NCBI RefSeq assembly: GCF_002240055.1
Contig: NZ_CP016753.1
Location: 62,001-126,000 of the forward strand
Source of the DNA: Leptotrichia sp. oral taxon 498
GTDB taxonomy: Bacteria; Fusobacteriota; Fusobacteriia; Fusobacteriales; Leptotrichiaceae
Direction: 5' to 3'
Length of the DNA: 64,000 bases
The notes under the pieces are model-generated. The model was given only the letters and a program-made list of their open reading frames with translations, did no database searches and had not been told where the DNA came from. Each line of letters begins with the position of its first letter. The stretch's first letter is position 1. The translations under genes were made by a program, and so were the position numbers. Below are positions 55,723-64,000 of the stretch, piece by piece.

Positions 55723-58700
55723 TTATCTTATCTTTATTTTTTCAAATCCTGTTAATTTCACCAATCTGCGCAAAAAATTTAAAGACAAATTTATAGTGTA
55801 TTTAGAAGTTTTAAACTCACTTTTTCCACCTTTTTCCAAAACTTGAATAAATTTATTTTCCCCTCGATATTTCAAAATTAATTTTTTAATTTCTTGAGAT
55901 TTTTTTATCGTATCTTCATCAATTTTAATAAATAATTTCAAATCCTTTCTTTTTTCCAAATTTTCCAATTTACAAATATTTTCTAAAAAAATATTATATT
56001 TTTCATTTTCAAAATTCACATTTCCTTCCAAAATAACAATTTCGTTTTCTTTAATCTCATTTTCAAAATTTACATATTTATTCGGAAAACATATAATTTC
56101 AATATTTCCATCAAAATCTTCCAATTCAAATTTTGCCATTTTTTCGCCTTTTTTTGTATTAAAAACACTCAAATGCTTTATCATTCCAATAATTCTTACA
56201 TTTTTTAATTTTTTTTTGGAAATATTTTTAATTCTATTGTGAAAAACCATATCTATCAAAACTTTTTTCAAATCCAGCGGGTGTTTTGAAACATAAATCC
56301 CCAGATATTTTTTTTCATTTTCCAAAAGTTCTGTTTGTAAAATTTTTTTACTTTTCGTTTTTACATCTTTCAAATTTTTTAAATCAGAATTTTTTTTATT
56401 TTTATCTTCTAAACTTTCTTGAAATATTTTACTTACTTGTGTTTCTTCATCAAGCAATTCTAGATTTTCAATCAAATCAAGCATTTTACTCCGACTTTTC
56501 CCGAATTTGTCTAATGCCCCTGAAAATATCAAAATTTCGAGTTGTTTTGCCGTCATTTCATTATCTTTCATTCGCTGAGCAAAATCTTCATAAGAACTAA
56601 AGTTCCTATTTTTTGCCTCTTCACTCAAACTTTGAAGCAACTTTTCTCCTATTCCTTTTATTCCGCAAAATCCAAAGCGAATACTTCCATATTTCTCATT
56701 TTCTTTTCTGCGTATTTTTTCTTTCACAACTTCAAAATCTTTATTACAAATATTTACATCAGGCAAAAGTAAATCTATATCTTTTTTCTTAGCTTCATTT
56801 ACAAAAATTTGAAATCTATCTAAATTTGAAACTTCTACTGACATTATTGCAGCAAAAAATTCCAAAGGATAATTTGCCTTAAAAAAAGCTGTCCAGTAAA
56901 CGATTAATGAATATGCCGCCGAATGTGACTTGTTAAATCCGTAACCACCAAATTTTTCGATTAAGTCATAGATTTCATTTGCTTTTTTTTGTGGATTTTC
57001 ACTCTGTAAAACGCCTTTTTTTAAAGTATTTTTTACAAATTTTTCACGGTTTTTCTGAATTAATTCAAGATTTTTTTTACTTATCGCTCTTCTCACTTCA
57101 TCAGCTTCCCCAAGCGTATAACCCGCAAGTTCACTTAAAATTTTCATAACCTGCTCCTGATACAAAATCATTCCGTAACTTTCCACCAAAATATCTTTTA
57201 GAGAACCGTCAATATATTTTATTTCATTTTTTGAATTTTTTTGAGAAATAAAGTCATCTACCATTCCACTTCCAAGAGGCCCTGGTCTATAAAGCGCAAG
57301 AAGCGCCACAATATCGCTAAAACTCTCAATTTTCATTTTTTTCATAAGGCTTCTGATACCGACCGACTCGCACTGAAAAACTCCCATTGTATCAGCATTT
57401 GAAAGAATCTCATAAGTTTTTTTGTCATCTAATGGGATTTTATCAAGAAATACTTTATTTTTTGATTCTTCAAAAAAAATCTCATTATATTTTTTGCTCT
57501 CTTCCACATTTTCAACAGTTTTTCGCAAAATTGTCAAGTTTTTTAAGCCTAAAAAATCCATCTTCAAAATTCCTAGTTCTTCCAGCTCTTTCATCTGATA
57601 CTGAGTTGCCACAACTTTTGTCTTTCCATCGGAATAAGTTGGTATTTCATCAGTCAAAACATCTTTTGAAATGACAATTCCTGCTGCATGAATAGAAGTG
57701 TGTCTAACCTGCCCTTCCAGCTTTAAGGAATAATCAATTATTTCCCTTGTTTCCCTGTCGGTTTCATACATCATTTTCAATTCTGCCACATTTTCTTTTG
57801 CTTCACTCAAATCCATACTAAACGGTATCATTTTCGCAATTTTATCAATTTTTGAAATTTTCACATTCAAAACTCTTCCCACATCTCTAATTACAAGTCT
57901 TGATTTTAATGTTCCAAAAGTTATGATATGAGCGACATGCTCACTTCCATACTTTTTATAGACATAATCTATAACTTGCTCCCTTTGCTCCTGATCAAAA
58001 TCTATGTCAATATCAGGCATAGAAATTCTTTCAGGATTCAAAAATCTCTCAAAAATCAAATTATATTCAAGTGGATCAATATCTGTGATATTTAAAGCAT
58101 ACGAAACTATGCTTCCCGCAGCAGAACCACGTCCAGGTCCAACATAGATTCCATTTTCTCTAGAAAATTTTATAAAATCCCAAACTATGATAAAATAACC
58201 ATTATAACCCATTTTATCAATAATTTTAAGCTCGTATTCCGCTCTTTTTATTATACTTTTCCCATCCAAACTTTTTTCATTTTTAAATTTGGCGCTTGAA
58301 AATTTTTTAATAACTTCTTTTATATCTTCTTCATTTTCCACTTCAAAAGTTACAGTTGAATATCTTTTTACAATTCCGTTATAGACAAGTTTTCGTAAAA
58401 ATCCTTTTTCAGAAATATTTTTGGGCAATTCATATCTAGGAAATTTAAATTTATGAAATTCAAAATCAACTTCACAATTTTGAACAATTTTTTGAATATT
58501 TTTTATTGCCTTTTCAAAAATCTCAGTTTCGTTTTTAAAAGAGTTTTTCATTTCAATATAATTTTTAAAATAGAAGTCATTATTTTTAATTTCCTCACTA
58601 TTTACAATCTTTTCTGAATCTGACTTTTCTCCATCTTTTATCAGTTCCACTATTTTTTGCAAAATTTTATCTTCTTCATTCAAATAATAAATGTCATTCG

Positions 58701-59280
58701 TTACAACAAAATTACTTATGTTTTCTCTTTTCACCGTTTCAATGAGCAGCTTTTTCACTTTCTCAAGTTTTTTTGATGCTGGAATTTCCAAAAAAAAATT
58801 TTCGCCAAAATCAAAAGAAAATTTTCTCATTATTTTTCGTGCAATTTCATTTTTTTGCTCCAAAATGCAATTTGTAATTTCTCCATTCAACCCGCTTGAC
58901 AAAATATACAAATCTTGTGAATACTTTTTCAAATCTTCATATTTTACTTTATTTCTTTTCCGTGAAAACTTTTCAAACGAAATCGAAGATAACTTACACA
59001 AATTTTTATAACCATTTTTATTTTTGGCAAGTAAAGTTAAAGAATATTCTCCAAAATTTTCCATTCCGTCTAAAAAGATTTCAAGTCCAATAATTGGCTC
59101 AATCTTAGCATTTTTACATTTTTTAAAAAATTCTATTGCACCAAACATATTGACATCCGTTATTGCAAGGGAAGTCATCCCAAGTTCACTTGCTTTTTTC
59201 ACATACTCGTCTATTTTTCCAACGCCTTCCAGCAAAGAATACTCGGTGTGCAACTTTAAATGTACAAATTTACTTTCCAT
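55723..59280 (-). CDS. dnaE: DNA polymerase III alpha subunit DnaE
   Basis: The 1185-residue replicative polymerase of the DnaE1/DnaE3 line. A PHP domain starts at once (FVHLKLHTEYSLLEG), the polymerase site has VGPGRGSAAGS and MPDIDIDFDQEQR, followed by GGYGFNKSHSAAYS and a helix-hairpin-helix region (FGFCGIKGIGEKLL). A late OB-fold segment (IGMIKHLSVFNTKKG) completes it. I use the ATG at 59280 over the TTG one codon before. It lies 15 bases after the HAD gene. Confidence 0.95.
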   Translation of the reverse strand: MESKFVHLKLHTEYSLLEGVGKIDEYVKKASELGMTSLAITDVNMFGAIEFFKKCKNAKIEPIIGLEIFLDGMENFGEYSLTLLAKNKNGYKNLCKLSSISFEKFSRKRNKVKYEDLKKYSQDLYILSSGLNGEITNCILEQKNEIARKIMRKFSFDFGENFFLEIPASKKLEKVKKLLIETVKRENISNFVVTNDIYYLNEEDKILQKIVELIKDGEKSDSEKIVNSEEIKNNDFYFKNYIEMKNSFKNETEIFEKAIKNIQKIVQNCEVDFEFHKFKFPRYELPKNISEKGFLRKLVYNGIVKRYSTVTFEVENEEDIKEVIKKFSSAKFKNEKSLDGKSIIKRAEYELKIIDKMGYNGYFIIVWDFIKFSRENGIYVGPGRGSAAGSIVSYALNITDIDPLEYNLIFERFLNPERISMPDIDIDFDQEQREQVIDYVYKKYGSEHVAHIITFGTLKSRLVIRDVGRVLNVKISKIDKIAKMIPFSMDLSEAKENVAELKMMYETDRETREIIDYSLKLEGQVRHTSIHAAGIVISKDVLTDEIPTYSDGKTKVVATQYQMKELEELGILKMDFLGLKNLTILRKTVENVEESKKYNEIFFEESKNKVFLDKIPLDDKKTYEILSNADTMGVFQCESVGIRSLMKKMKIESFSDIVALLALYRPGPLGSGMVDDFISQKNSKNEIKYIDGSLKDILVESYGMILYQEQVMKILSELAGYTLGEADEVRRAISKKNLELIQKNREKFVKNTLKKGVLQSENPQKKANEIYDLIEKFGGYGFNKSHSAAYSLIVYWTAFFKANYPLEFFAAIMSVEVSNLDRFQIFVNEAKKKDIDLLLPDVNICNKDFEVVKEKIRRKENEKYGSIRFGFCGIKGIGEKLLQSLSEEAKNRNFSSYEDFAQRMKDNEMTAKQLEILIFSGALDKFGKSRSKMLDLIENLELLDEETQVSKIFQESLEDKNKKNSDLKNLKDVKTKSKKILQTELLENEKKYLGIYVSKHPLDLKKVLIDMVFHNRIKNISKKKLKNVRIIGMIKHLSVFNTKKGEKMAKFELEDFDGNIEIICFPNKYVNFENEIKENEIVILEGNVNFENEKYNIFLENICKLENLEKRKDLKLFIKIDEDTIKKSQEIKKLILKYRGENKFIQVLEKGGKSEFKTSKYTINLSLNFLRRLVKLTGFEKIKIR

Positions 59281-59294
59281 CAATTTCCCCTACT

Positions 59295-60086
59295 TTATAA
59301 ATTTTTTAGAATTTCATAAATTCCATCTTCGTCATTGGACAAAGTTATTCTGTCAGAAGAAAATTCCTTTTTTAAGTCTTCAGTCGCATTTCCCATAAGA
59401 TACCCATATTTTACCGATTTTAACATCTCCAAGTCATTCCACTGATCTCCAAAAGCCATTGCCTCCTGCGGCAAAATATTATATTTTTCAAGCATAACTT
59501 TAACAGTTAACCCTTTATTCACTTCTTTATTTAGCGCTTCCAAATACTTTAATTTTGAAAACACAAATGTAACATCTGGCAACTTTTCTTCCAATTCTTT
59601 TTTCAATTTTTTTAAAACCTCATTTTCATTGATAAAAAGCGCTTTTGTCGAAGTTTTTTCAAAAAAATTGTCAAAATTTTCCACATAATACGGAATTCCA
59701 ACACTTTCAGCATACGCTTTCCCTTCATCTGTCTCTTTTTCAATGTACAATTTATCATCTGTGTACAAATTCAAGTGAATATTTTTTTCTCTTGCAATTT
59801 TTATTATCTTTTCCACAGCATTCGCATCTAACGGTTTTTCATAAATCATTTTTTTTGTTGTAGGATCCACGATTCTTCCACCGTTATAAGTAATCACGGG
59901 ATTTTTTATTTTAAGCATTTCGATAAAAGGACTTGCTGAAGTAAATGTACGACCTGTCGCAATAAAAATTTTAACTCCTTTTTTTTCTAATTCATTCAAT
60001 TTATTTTTTAAATTTTCAGAAATTGTATGCTCACTTGTTAGTGTTGTCCCATCCAAATCCAAAAATATTGCCTTAATTTTGTCCAT
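59295..60086 (-). CDS. Cof-type HAD phosphatase
   Basis: A 263-residue HAD hydrolase: motif I FLDLDGTTL, motif II IATGR, Lys in the GLTVKVMLEKY region and motif III/IV FGDQWNDLEML. The large C2-type cap in between marks the Cof/YbiV group, which strips phosphate from sugar phosphates or flavin nucleotides. The substrate cannot be told. AAGGAG precedes the ATG, and the gene lies between iscS and dnaE on one probable transcript. Confidence 0.88.
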   Translation of the reverse strand: MDKIKAIFLDLDGTTLTSEHTISENLKNKLNELEKKGVKIFIATGRTFTSASPFIEMLKIKNPVITYNGGRIVDPTTKKMIYEKPLDANAVEKIIKIAREKNIHLNLYTDDKLYIEKETDEGKAYAESVGIPYYVENFDNFFEKTSTKALFINENEVLKKLKKELEEKLPDVTFVFSKLKYLEALNKEVNKGLTVKVMLEKYNILPQEAMAFGDQWNDLEMLKSVKYGYLMGNATEDLKKEFSSDRITLSNDEDGIYEILKNL

Positions 60087-60113
60087 TTTTACTTTTCACT
60101 CCTTCACAAATTT

Positions 60114-61247
60114 TTATATTATCTCTTTCAAATTTTCAATAAAATAATCAATTTCTTCAATTGTCGTATCTTTTCCAATACTGATTCTAAACGAACTTTT
60201 CAATCTTTCATCATTTAATCCCATAGCTTCTAAAACGTACGAATTTTCAAGCGAACCAGACATACAGGCTGAACCTCCGCTCACACAAATTCCCCTCATA
60301 TCAAGAGCTACTAAAAGCATTTGAATATCCGTATTTTCTATAAAGACATTTGTAATATTTTTCACTCTTCTTGAATTTTCTCCATTTATTTCCACTTTCT
60401 GAATTCTTCCAATTTCATTTTTCAATTTTTCCTCCAAATATTCTTGAATCTTTTTTTCGTGTTCAAAAATCACTTCCATTTTTTCATAAACTTCCTCAAG
60501 TGCAACGCCGGTTCCCAAAATTCCATTCACATTTTCAGTCCCCGCTCTTCTGTTTCTCTCTTGACTTCCTCCAAAAATTTCTTTTTCAATATTATATTTT
60601 TTGTCGATAAACACAAATCCAGTTCCTTTAGGCCCATAAAATTTATGCGATGACACAGTCAAAGCATCTATTCTCAACTCTTTTGGATAAATTTCAAATT
60701 TTCCAATTGCTTGAACAGCATCCGTGTGAAAAAAAATTTCTTTTTCTTTTAAGAACTCACCAATTTCCTTTATTGGCTGAATAACTCCAGTTTCATTATT
60801 TACAAACATAACCGACACAAGAGCGGTATCTTTTCTAACTGCTTTTTTTAACTTTTCAACATCAATTATTCCATCTTTTGTAACGTCTATGTAAGTTACG
60901 TCATACCCTTGCTTTTCAAGACTTTCAAAAGTTTTTAGCACAGTCGAATGTTCGATTTTGGTTGTTATAATGTGTTTTCCTTTATCCTTATTCTGTTTTA
61001 AAAATCCTTTTATGACAAGATTGTTCCCTTCCGCACCACCAGAAGTAAAAACTATTTCTTTTGCTTCAACTTTTAAATTTTTTGCCACAATATGTCTTGC
61101 ATTTTCAACTACAGCTTTTGCCTTTTGCCCCAAAGTATGTGTTGAAGATGGATTCCCATAAATTTCTTCAAACGATTCTGTCATCTCTTCAATCACTCTT
61201 TTTGACATTTTTGTCGTAGCCGCATTATCTAAATAAACTAATTTCAT
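60114..61247 (-). CDS. Cysteine desulfurase, canonical NifS/IscS type
   Basis: A 377-residue enzyme with the full motif set: VYLDNAATT, FTSGGAEGNN, NNETGVIQ, the PLP lysine in SSHKFYGPKG, QERNRRAGTENV and the persulfide Cys in SGGSACMSG. It feeds sulfur to iron-sulfur clusters and perhaps to ThiF/ThiS. No iscU or nifU gene is next to it. AGGAG precedes the ATG. It is the first gene of the run to dnaE. Compare the divergent paralogue at 41025. Confidence 0.92.
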   Translation of the reverse strand: MKLVYLDNAATTKMSKRVIEEMTESFEEIYGNPSSTHTLGQKAKAVVENARHIVAKNLKVEAKEIVFTSGGAEGNNLVIKGFLKQNKDKGKHIITTKIEHSTVLKTFESLEKQGYDVTYIDVTKDGIIDVEKLKKAVRKDTALVSVMFVNNETGVIQPIKEIGEFLKEKEIFFHTDAVQAIGKFEIYPKELRIDALTVSSHKFYGPKGTGFVFIDKKYNIEKEIFGGSQERNRRAGTENVNGILGTGVALEEVYEKMEVIFEHEKKIQEYLEEKLKNEIGRIQKVEINGENSRRVKNITNVFIENTDIQMLLVALDMRGICVSGGSACMSGSLENSYVLEAMGLNDERLKSSFRISIGKDTTIEEIDYFIENLKEII

Positions 61248-61611
61248 TTTTTTCTCCTAATTTTTAAAAACTTTTATACCATTATTTTACCATATTTCAC
61301 AATTAATCAAAAAATTTTTTTTATTAATTTTATTTTTTTATAAATAATTATCAAGCAAATCCACTGATTAATTTGTTTATTTTATATTTTGTTTTTAGTT
61401 TAATCTTTTTATTTTTTTTTAACAAAAAGATAGCAAGAAGTCGTAGGCTTTCTACAAGTGGGAGATGAATTGCTTTTTTTGTAAAAAAATTGAAAAAAGG
61501 ATATGTCTATGATACAATTTTTGTATAAAATATCGAAGAGAAATCACTAATGATAAATTTCTAAAGAAATAATTAAAAATAATATTCAAAATCAAAAGGA
61601 GGTGTAATTTT

Positions 61612-62709
61612 ATGAAATATAATTTAGCATTCAGATACAGAATTTATCCAAATAAGGAGCAGGAATTGTTGATAAACAAGACTTTTGGATGTGTTCGTTT
61701 TGTTTACAATACGATTTTGTATGCTGCAAATAAATTTTATGAAGAAACGGGAAAAAATAAAATAATTACGCCTGCCAGTTTGAAGAATGAAAATCAATTT
61801 TTGAAAGAAGTAGACAGCTTGGCACTTGCAAATGCTCAATTAAATGTAAAACGATCGTTTATGAATTTCTTTCAAAAGAGAGCAAAGTTTCCAAGATTCA
61901 AATCTAAAAAGAATAATGTTAAAAGTTACACGACAAATTGTGTGAACAATTCGATACGAATTGAAGAAAACAAATATTTGGTTTTGCCAAAATTGAAAAA
62001 AGTAAAATTGAAATATCATAGAGAAATACCAAAGGATTACAAGATAAAGTCAGTAACATTGACAAATAGCAATGGAAATTATTATGTTTCTGTTTTGACA
62101 GAATTTGAAAAAGAAATTCAAAAAAATCCAAGTAATGATAAAGTGATTGGACTTGATTTTTCGATGTCTGAACTATTTATCAGTTCTGAAAACCAAAGGG
62201 CTGATTATCCAAGATATTTTAGGATGTTGGAGAAAAAATTGAAAAAATTACAAAAATCATTATCAAGAAAAGTAAAATTTTCTAAAAATTGGTATAAGCA
62301 AAGATCGAAAATATCAAAACTACATGAGTATATTAAAAATTGTCGGAGAGATTTTTTACATAAATTATCAAAAAAATTGTCTGAAGCGTATAATGCTGTG
62401 GTTGTTGAGGATTTGAATATGAAGGGGATGAGTCAGGCATTAAATTTTGGGAAAAGTGTAGGAGATAATGGATGGGGAATATTCTTGAGGATGCTTGAGT
62501 ATAAACTGATATTTTCAGGGAAACAATTTTTGAAGATAGATAAGTGGTTTCCATCGTCGAAAACTTGTAGTAGATGTGGAAATGTTAAAGAGGAACTGAA
62601 ATTATCAGAAAGAAGTTATAAATGTGAGTGCTGTGGAATTGAAATTGATAGAGATTACAATGCGGCACTGAATATAAGAGATGTTGGAAAAGAAATGTTG
62701 AAATATTAG
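61612..62709 (+). CDS. tnpB: TnpB RNA-guided nuclease, copy 2
   Basis: A 365-residue intact TnpB, very like copy 1. RuvC residues are present: Asp in VIGLDFSMSEL, Glu in VVEDLNMKGM and Asp in DRDYNAALN. The CSRCG/CECCG zinc finger is intact, and AGGAGGTG precedes the ATG. Changes against copy 1 include GKNKIITPASLKNEN for the copy 1 SEN form and ISSEN for VSSEN. Both copies look functional, so the element family is probably recent in this genome. Confidence 0.93.
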   Translation: MKYNLAFRYRIYPNKEQELLINKTFGCVRFVYNTILYAANKFYEETGKNKIITPASLKNENQFLKEVDSLALANAQLNVKRSFMNFFQKRAKFPRFKSKKNNVKSYTTNCVNNSIRIEENKYLVLPKLKKVKLKYHREIPKDYKIKSVTLTNSNGNYYVSVLTEFEKEIQKNPSNDKVIGLDFSMSELFISSENQRADYPRYFRMLEKKLKKLQKSLSRKVKFSKNWYKQRSKISKLHEYIKNCRRDFLHKLSKKLSEAYNAVVVEDLNMKGMSQALNFGKSVGDNGWGIFLRMLEYKLIFSGKQFLKIDKWFPSSKTCSRCGNVKEELKLSERSYKCECCGIEIDRDYNAALNIRDVGKEMLKY

Positions 62710-62820
62710 GAAATAAAAAAACAGGGCAGGGACTGTCCGAAGAGCTTGGTAAATATATTTGGCTAACAAAAGCAGATACTTCCCAAGAAGCTCCCGCTTC
62801 TAAAAGCGGGAGTAGTTCAC
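62710..62820 (+). ncRNA. Predicted omega RNA 3' region of copy 2
   Basis: The counterpart of 9757-9868: about 110 conserved bases from the tnpB stop to the right end, with the GCGGGAG hairpin. The bases just beyond, TAAGTAGAAATGG (62821 on), would be the guide. Its guide differs from that of copy 1, as expected if each RNA reads its own insertion site. Confidence 0.45.
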
Positions 62821-62822
62821 TA

Positions 62823-62894
62823 AGTAGAAATGGCGGTCCTTTTCCCTTATGGAAAAAATATGAAAATAATATTGAACAGAATAACGCTTTGTAA
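62823..62894 (+). other. Possible 3' scrap of a broken gene
   Basis: Right after copy 2, one frame reads RNGGPFPLWKKYENNIEQNN before TAA, with a balanced residue mix unlike the surrounding A/T-rich DNA. The left flank of the element holds no matching coding text, so it is not a simple split gene like the muramidase. I do not recognise the peptide. Confidence 0.25.
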
Positions 62895-62949
62895 CCAAAA
62901 ATAAATTAAAAGTATTTCTAAAAATTAATTTATAAAAAACTTAAATTTA

Positions 62950-62958
62950 TGATATAAT
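62950..62958 (+). promoter_or_regulatory. Predicted extended -10 promoter of the symporter
   Basis: TGATATAAT, an extended -10, about 40 bases before the symporter ATG and beyond the tnpB element. The -35 region (TTATAA at 62930-62935) is poor. Confidence 0.55.
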
Positions 62959-62998
62959 ACAATTATAGTTATTTTTTTTAATGAAAGGAGAAAATTTT

Positions 62999-64000
62999 AT
63001 GAAAAGATTTAAAATAGGTCTGGTTTCACGACTACTCATAGCAATTATGCTGGGGATTTGTGCTGGATTTATTTTACCAGGACCGATTATTAGAATTGCT
63101 GTAACTTTTTCAGGACTGTTCAGTAAATATTTGGCATTTATTATACCACTTATGATTATTGGATTTATAGTAACAGGAATTGCTGATTTAACACAAGGAG
63201 CGGGAAAACTTCTAGGAATAACAACTGTTATAGCGTATGGTTCAACGATTTTAGCAGGTACACTGGCCTATATAATGGCTTCAACTGTTTTTCCACATAT
63301 AATAGATGGAAATACTCTAGCAAAAATAGGGGATCCAGAAAAAGGAATGTTAAAGCCTTTTTTTGAAATAAATTTACCACCTTTACTAGATGTAACTTCA
63401 GCAGTAGTCTTTTCATTCATAATGGGTCTTTCAATAAGCTGGTTAAAATCTCAGAAAAATGATTACGGTGAAACAATTTATAATTTATTTTCAGATTTTT
63501 CTATTATTATTGTAAAAGTTTTATCGACTTCAATCATTCCAGTCTTACCTTTTTATATTTTTGGAACATTTGCAAATATGGCTCACAGCGGTGATGTATT
63601 TACGATAATGTCAGTATTCATAAAGGTATTTTTGTGTGTTTTGACTTTACATATTATATATTTAATAATTTTATTTATAATTTCTGGCGCAATTGGAAAG
63701 AAAAATCCACTTCAGTTGTTAAAACATCAAATTCCAGGATATATAACTGCACTTGGAACTCAGTCTTCTGCAGCTACAATCCCTGTAAACGTGGAATGTG
63801 CTAAAAATAACGGAGTTTCTGAAGAGATAAGGGATTTTGTCGTACCACTTTGTGCGACAATCCATATGGCTGGAAGTATTATTACGATAACAAGCTGTGT
63901 TACAGCTGTCTTAATGATAAATAATATGCCTCATAGCTTGTCAACCATGTTTCCATTTATAATGACTTTGGGGATCGCAATGGTAGCAGCACCAGGAGCA
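62999..64000 (+). CDS. Dicarboxylate/amino acid:cation symporter, N-terminal 334 residues
   Basis: The gene runs off the window. The protein starts MKRFKIGLVSRLLIAIMLGI after GAAAGGAG and has several hydrophobic segments. The DAACS-family core is clear: LGTQSSAATIPVNVECAKN is the re-entrant serine-rich loop, and PLCATIHMAGS matches the PxGATINMDG-like motif that binds substrate and sodium. Related proteins take up glutamate, aspartate, serine or threonine, or C4-dicarboxylates. Which one applies here cannot be told without the C-terminus. Confidence 0.9.
   Translation, partial: MKRFKIGLVSRLLIAIMLGICAGFILPGPIIRIAVTFSGLFSKYLAFIIPLMIIGFIVTGIADLTQGAGKLLGITTVIAYGSTILAGTLAYIMASTVFPHIIDGNTLAKIGDPEKGMLKPFFEINLPPLLDVTSAVVFSFIMGLSISWLKSQKNDYGETIYNLFSDFSIIIVKVLSTSIIPVLPFYIFGTFANMAHSGDVFTIMSVFIKVFLCVLTLHIIYLIILFIISGAIGKKNPLQLLKHQIPGYITALGTQSSAATIPVNVECAKNNGVSEEIRDFVVPLCATIHMAGSIITITSCVTAVLMINNMPHSLSTMFPFIMTLGIAMVAAPGA

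Larger units (their letters stand above)
61423..62820 (+). mobile_element. tnpB-only IS605-type element, copy 2
   Basis: A 1398-base sister of the element at 9757. It begins CAAAAAGATAGC just after TTTAA and ends AGTAGTTCAC after the GCGGGAG hairpin. The two copies agree almost base for base over the ends, with scattered changes in the 5' leader. It sits between iscS and the symporter gene in A/T-rich DNA. No tnpA is present. Confidence 0.92.

Overview
The window is a very A+T-rich stretch of a bacterial chromosome. It most resembles Leptotrichia or a close relative in the Fusobacteriota. The evidence is two giant autotransporters with a shared N-terminal region, an outer-membrane barrel protein and several lipoproteins (a diderm cell), combined with gene neighbourhoods common in Firmicutes (accB-accC-asp23-amaP-nusB) and complete anaerobe-style thiamine and polyamine sets. 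The genus is an inference from gene content. I found no rRNA, tRNA or CRISPR array.

Layout. 1-951: end of an outer-membrane protein gene, then a scrap of an IS256-like element. 1093-7453: thiamine operon thiD-thiE-thiC-thiS-thiF-thiG-thiH-tenI on the minus strand, under a TPP riboswitch with its own terminator. 7574-8368: protein made of two repeats. 8640-13955: polyamine genes speD, speA and speE on the minus strand. Between speA and speE lies a GH108 muramidase gene that a tnpB-only IS605-type element has cut in two. 14179-19951: five-gene peptide-type ABC importer. 20028-20891: agmatinase, which with speA, speD and speE completes the arginine-to-spermidine route. 21048-32809: two paralogous autotransporters of 2290 and 1532 aa. 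33068-36306: two tiny lipoprotein genes, nfeD and a stomatin gene, the last two separated by a second, degenerate kind of tnpB element. 36437-37449: tpiA and secG. 37681-40814: cold-shock protein, patatin-like lipase, PatB-type lyase and a DUF333 protein. 41025-48501: divergent cysteine desulfurase, S51 peptidase, thiI, YihY/BrkB, a frameshifted nadR and a Na/Pi cotransporter. 48551-53660: lipoprotein, ABC binding protein, rpmF, intact nadR, nusB, amaP and asp23. 53805-61247: accC, an accB-like gene, dnaE, a HAD phosphatase and iscS. 61423-62820: second, intact copy of the tnpB element. 62999-64000: start of a dicarboxylate/amino-acid symporter.

Main points. (1) Aligning the two tnpB element copies fixes their ends to the base. 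Removing the first restores an in-frame 182-codon muramidase, and the flank after each right end gives the predicted guide of the TnpB RNA. (2) The accB-like protein has Gly where the biotin-bearing Lys should be. (3) Three genes carry one-base shifts in A8 or A9 runs, which raises slippage, phase variation or sequencing error. (4) The two autotransporters share both ends and a promoter design but differ by about 730 residues of passenger, and the larger one looks mosaic in base composition. (5) The third tnpB element sits between a good ribosome-binding site and the stomatin start codon. Everything here was read by eye, with no database search.
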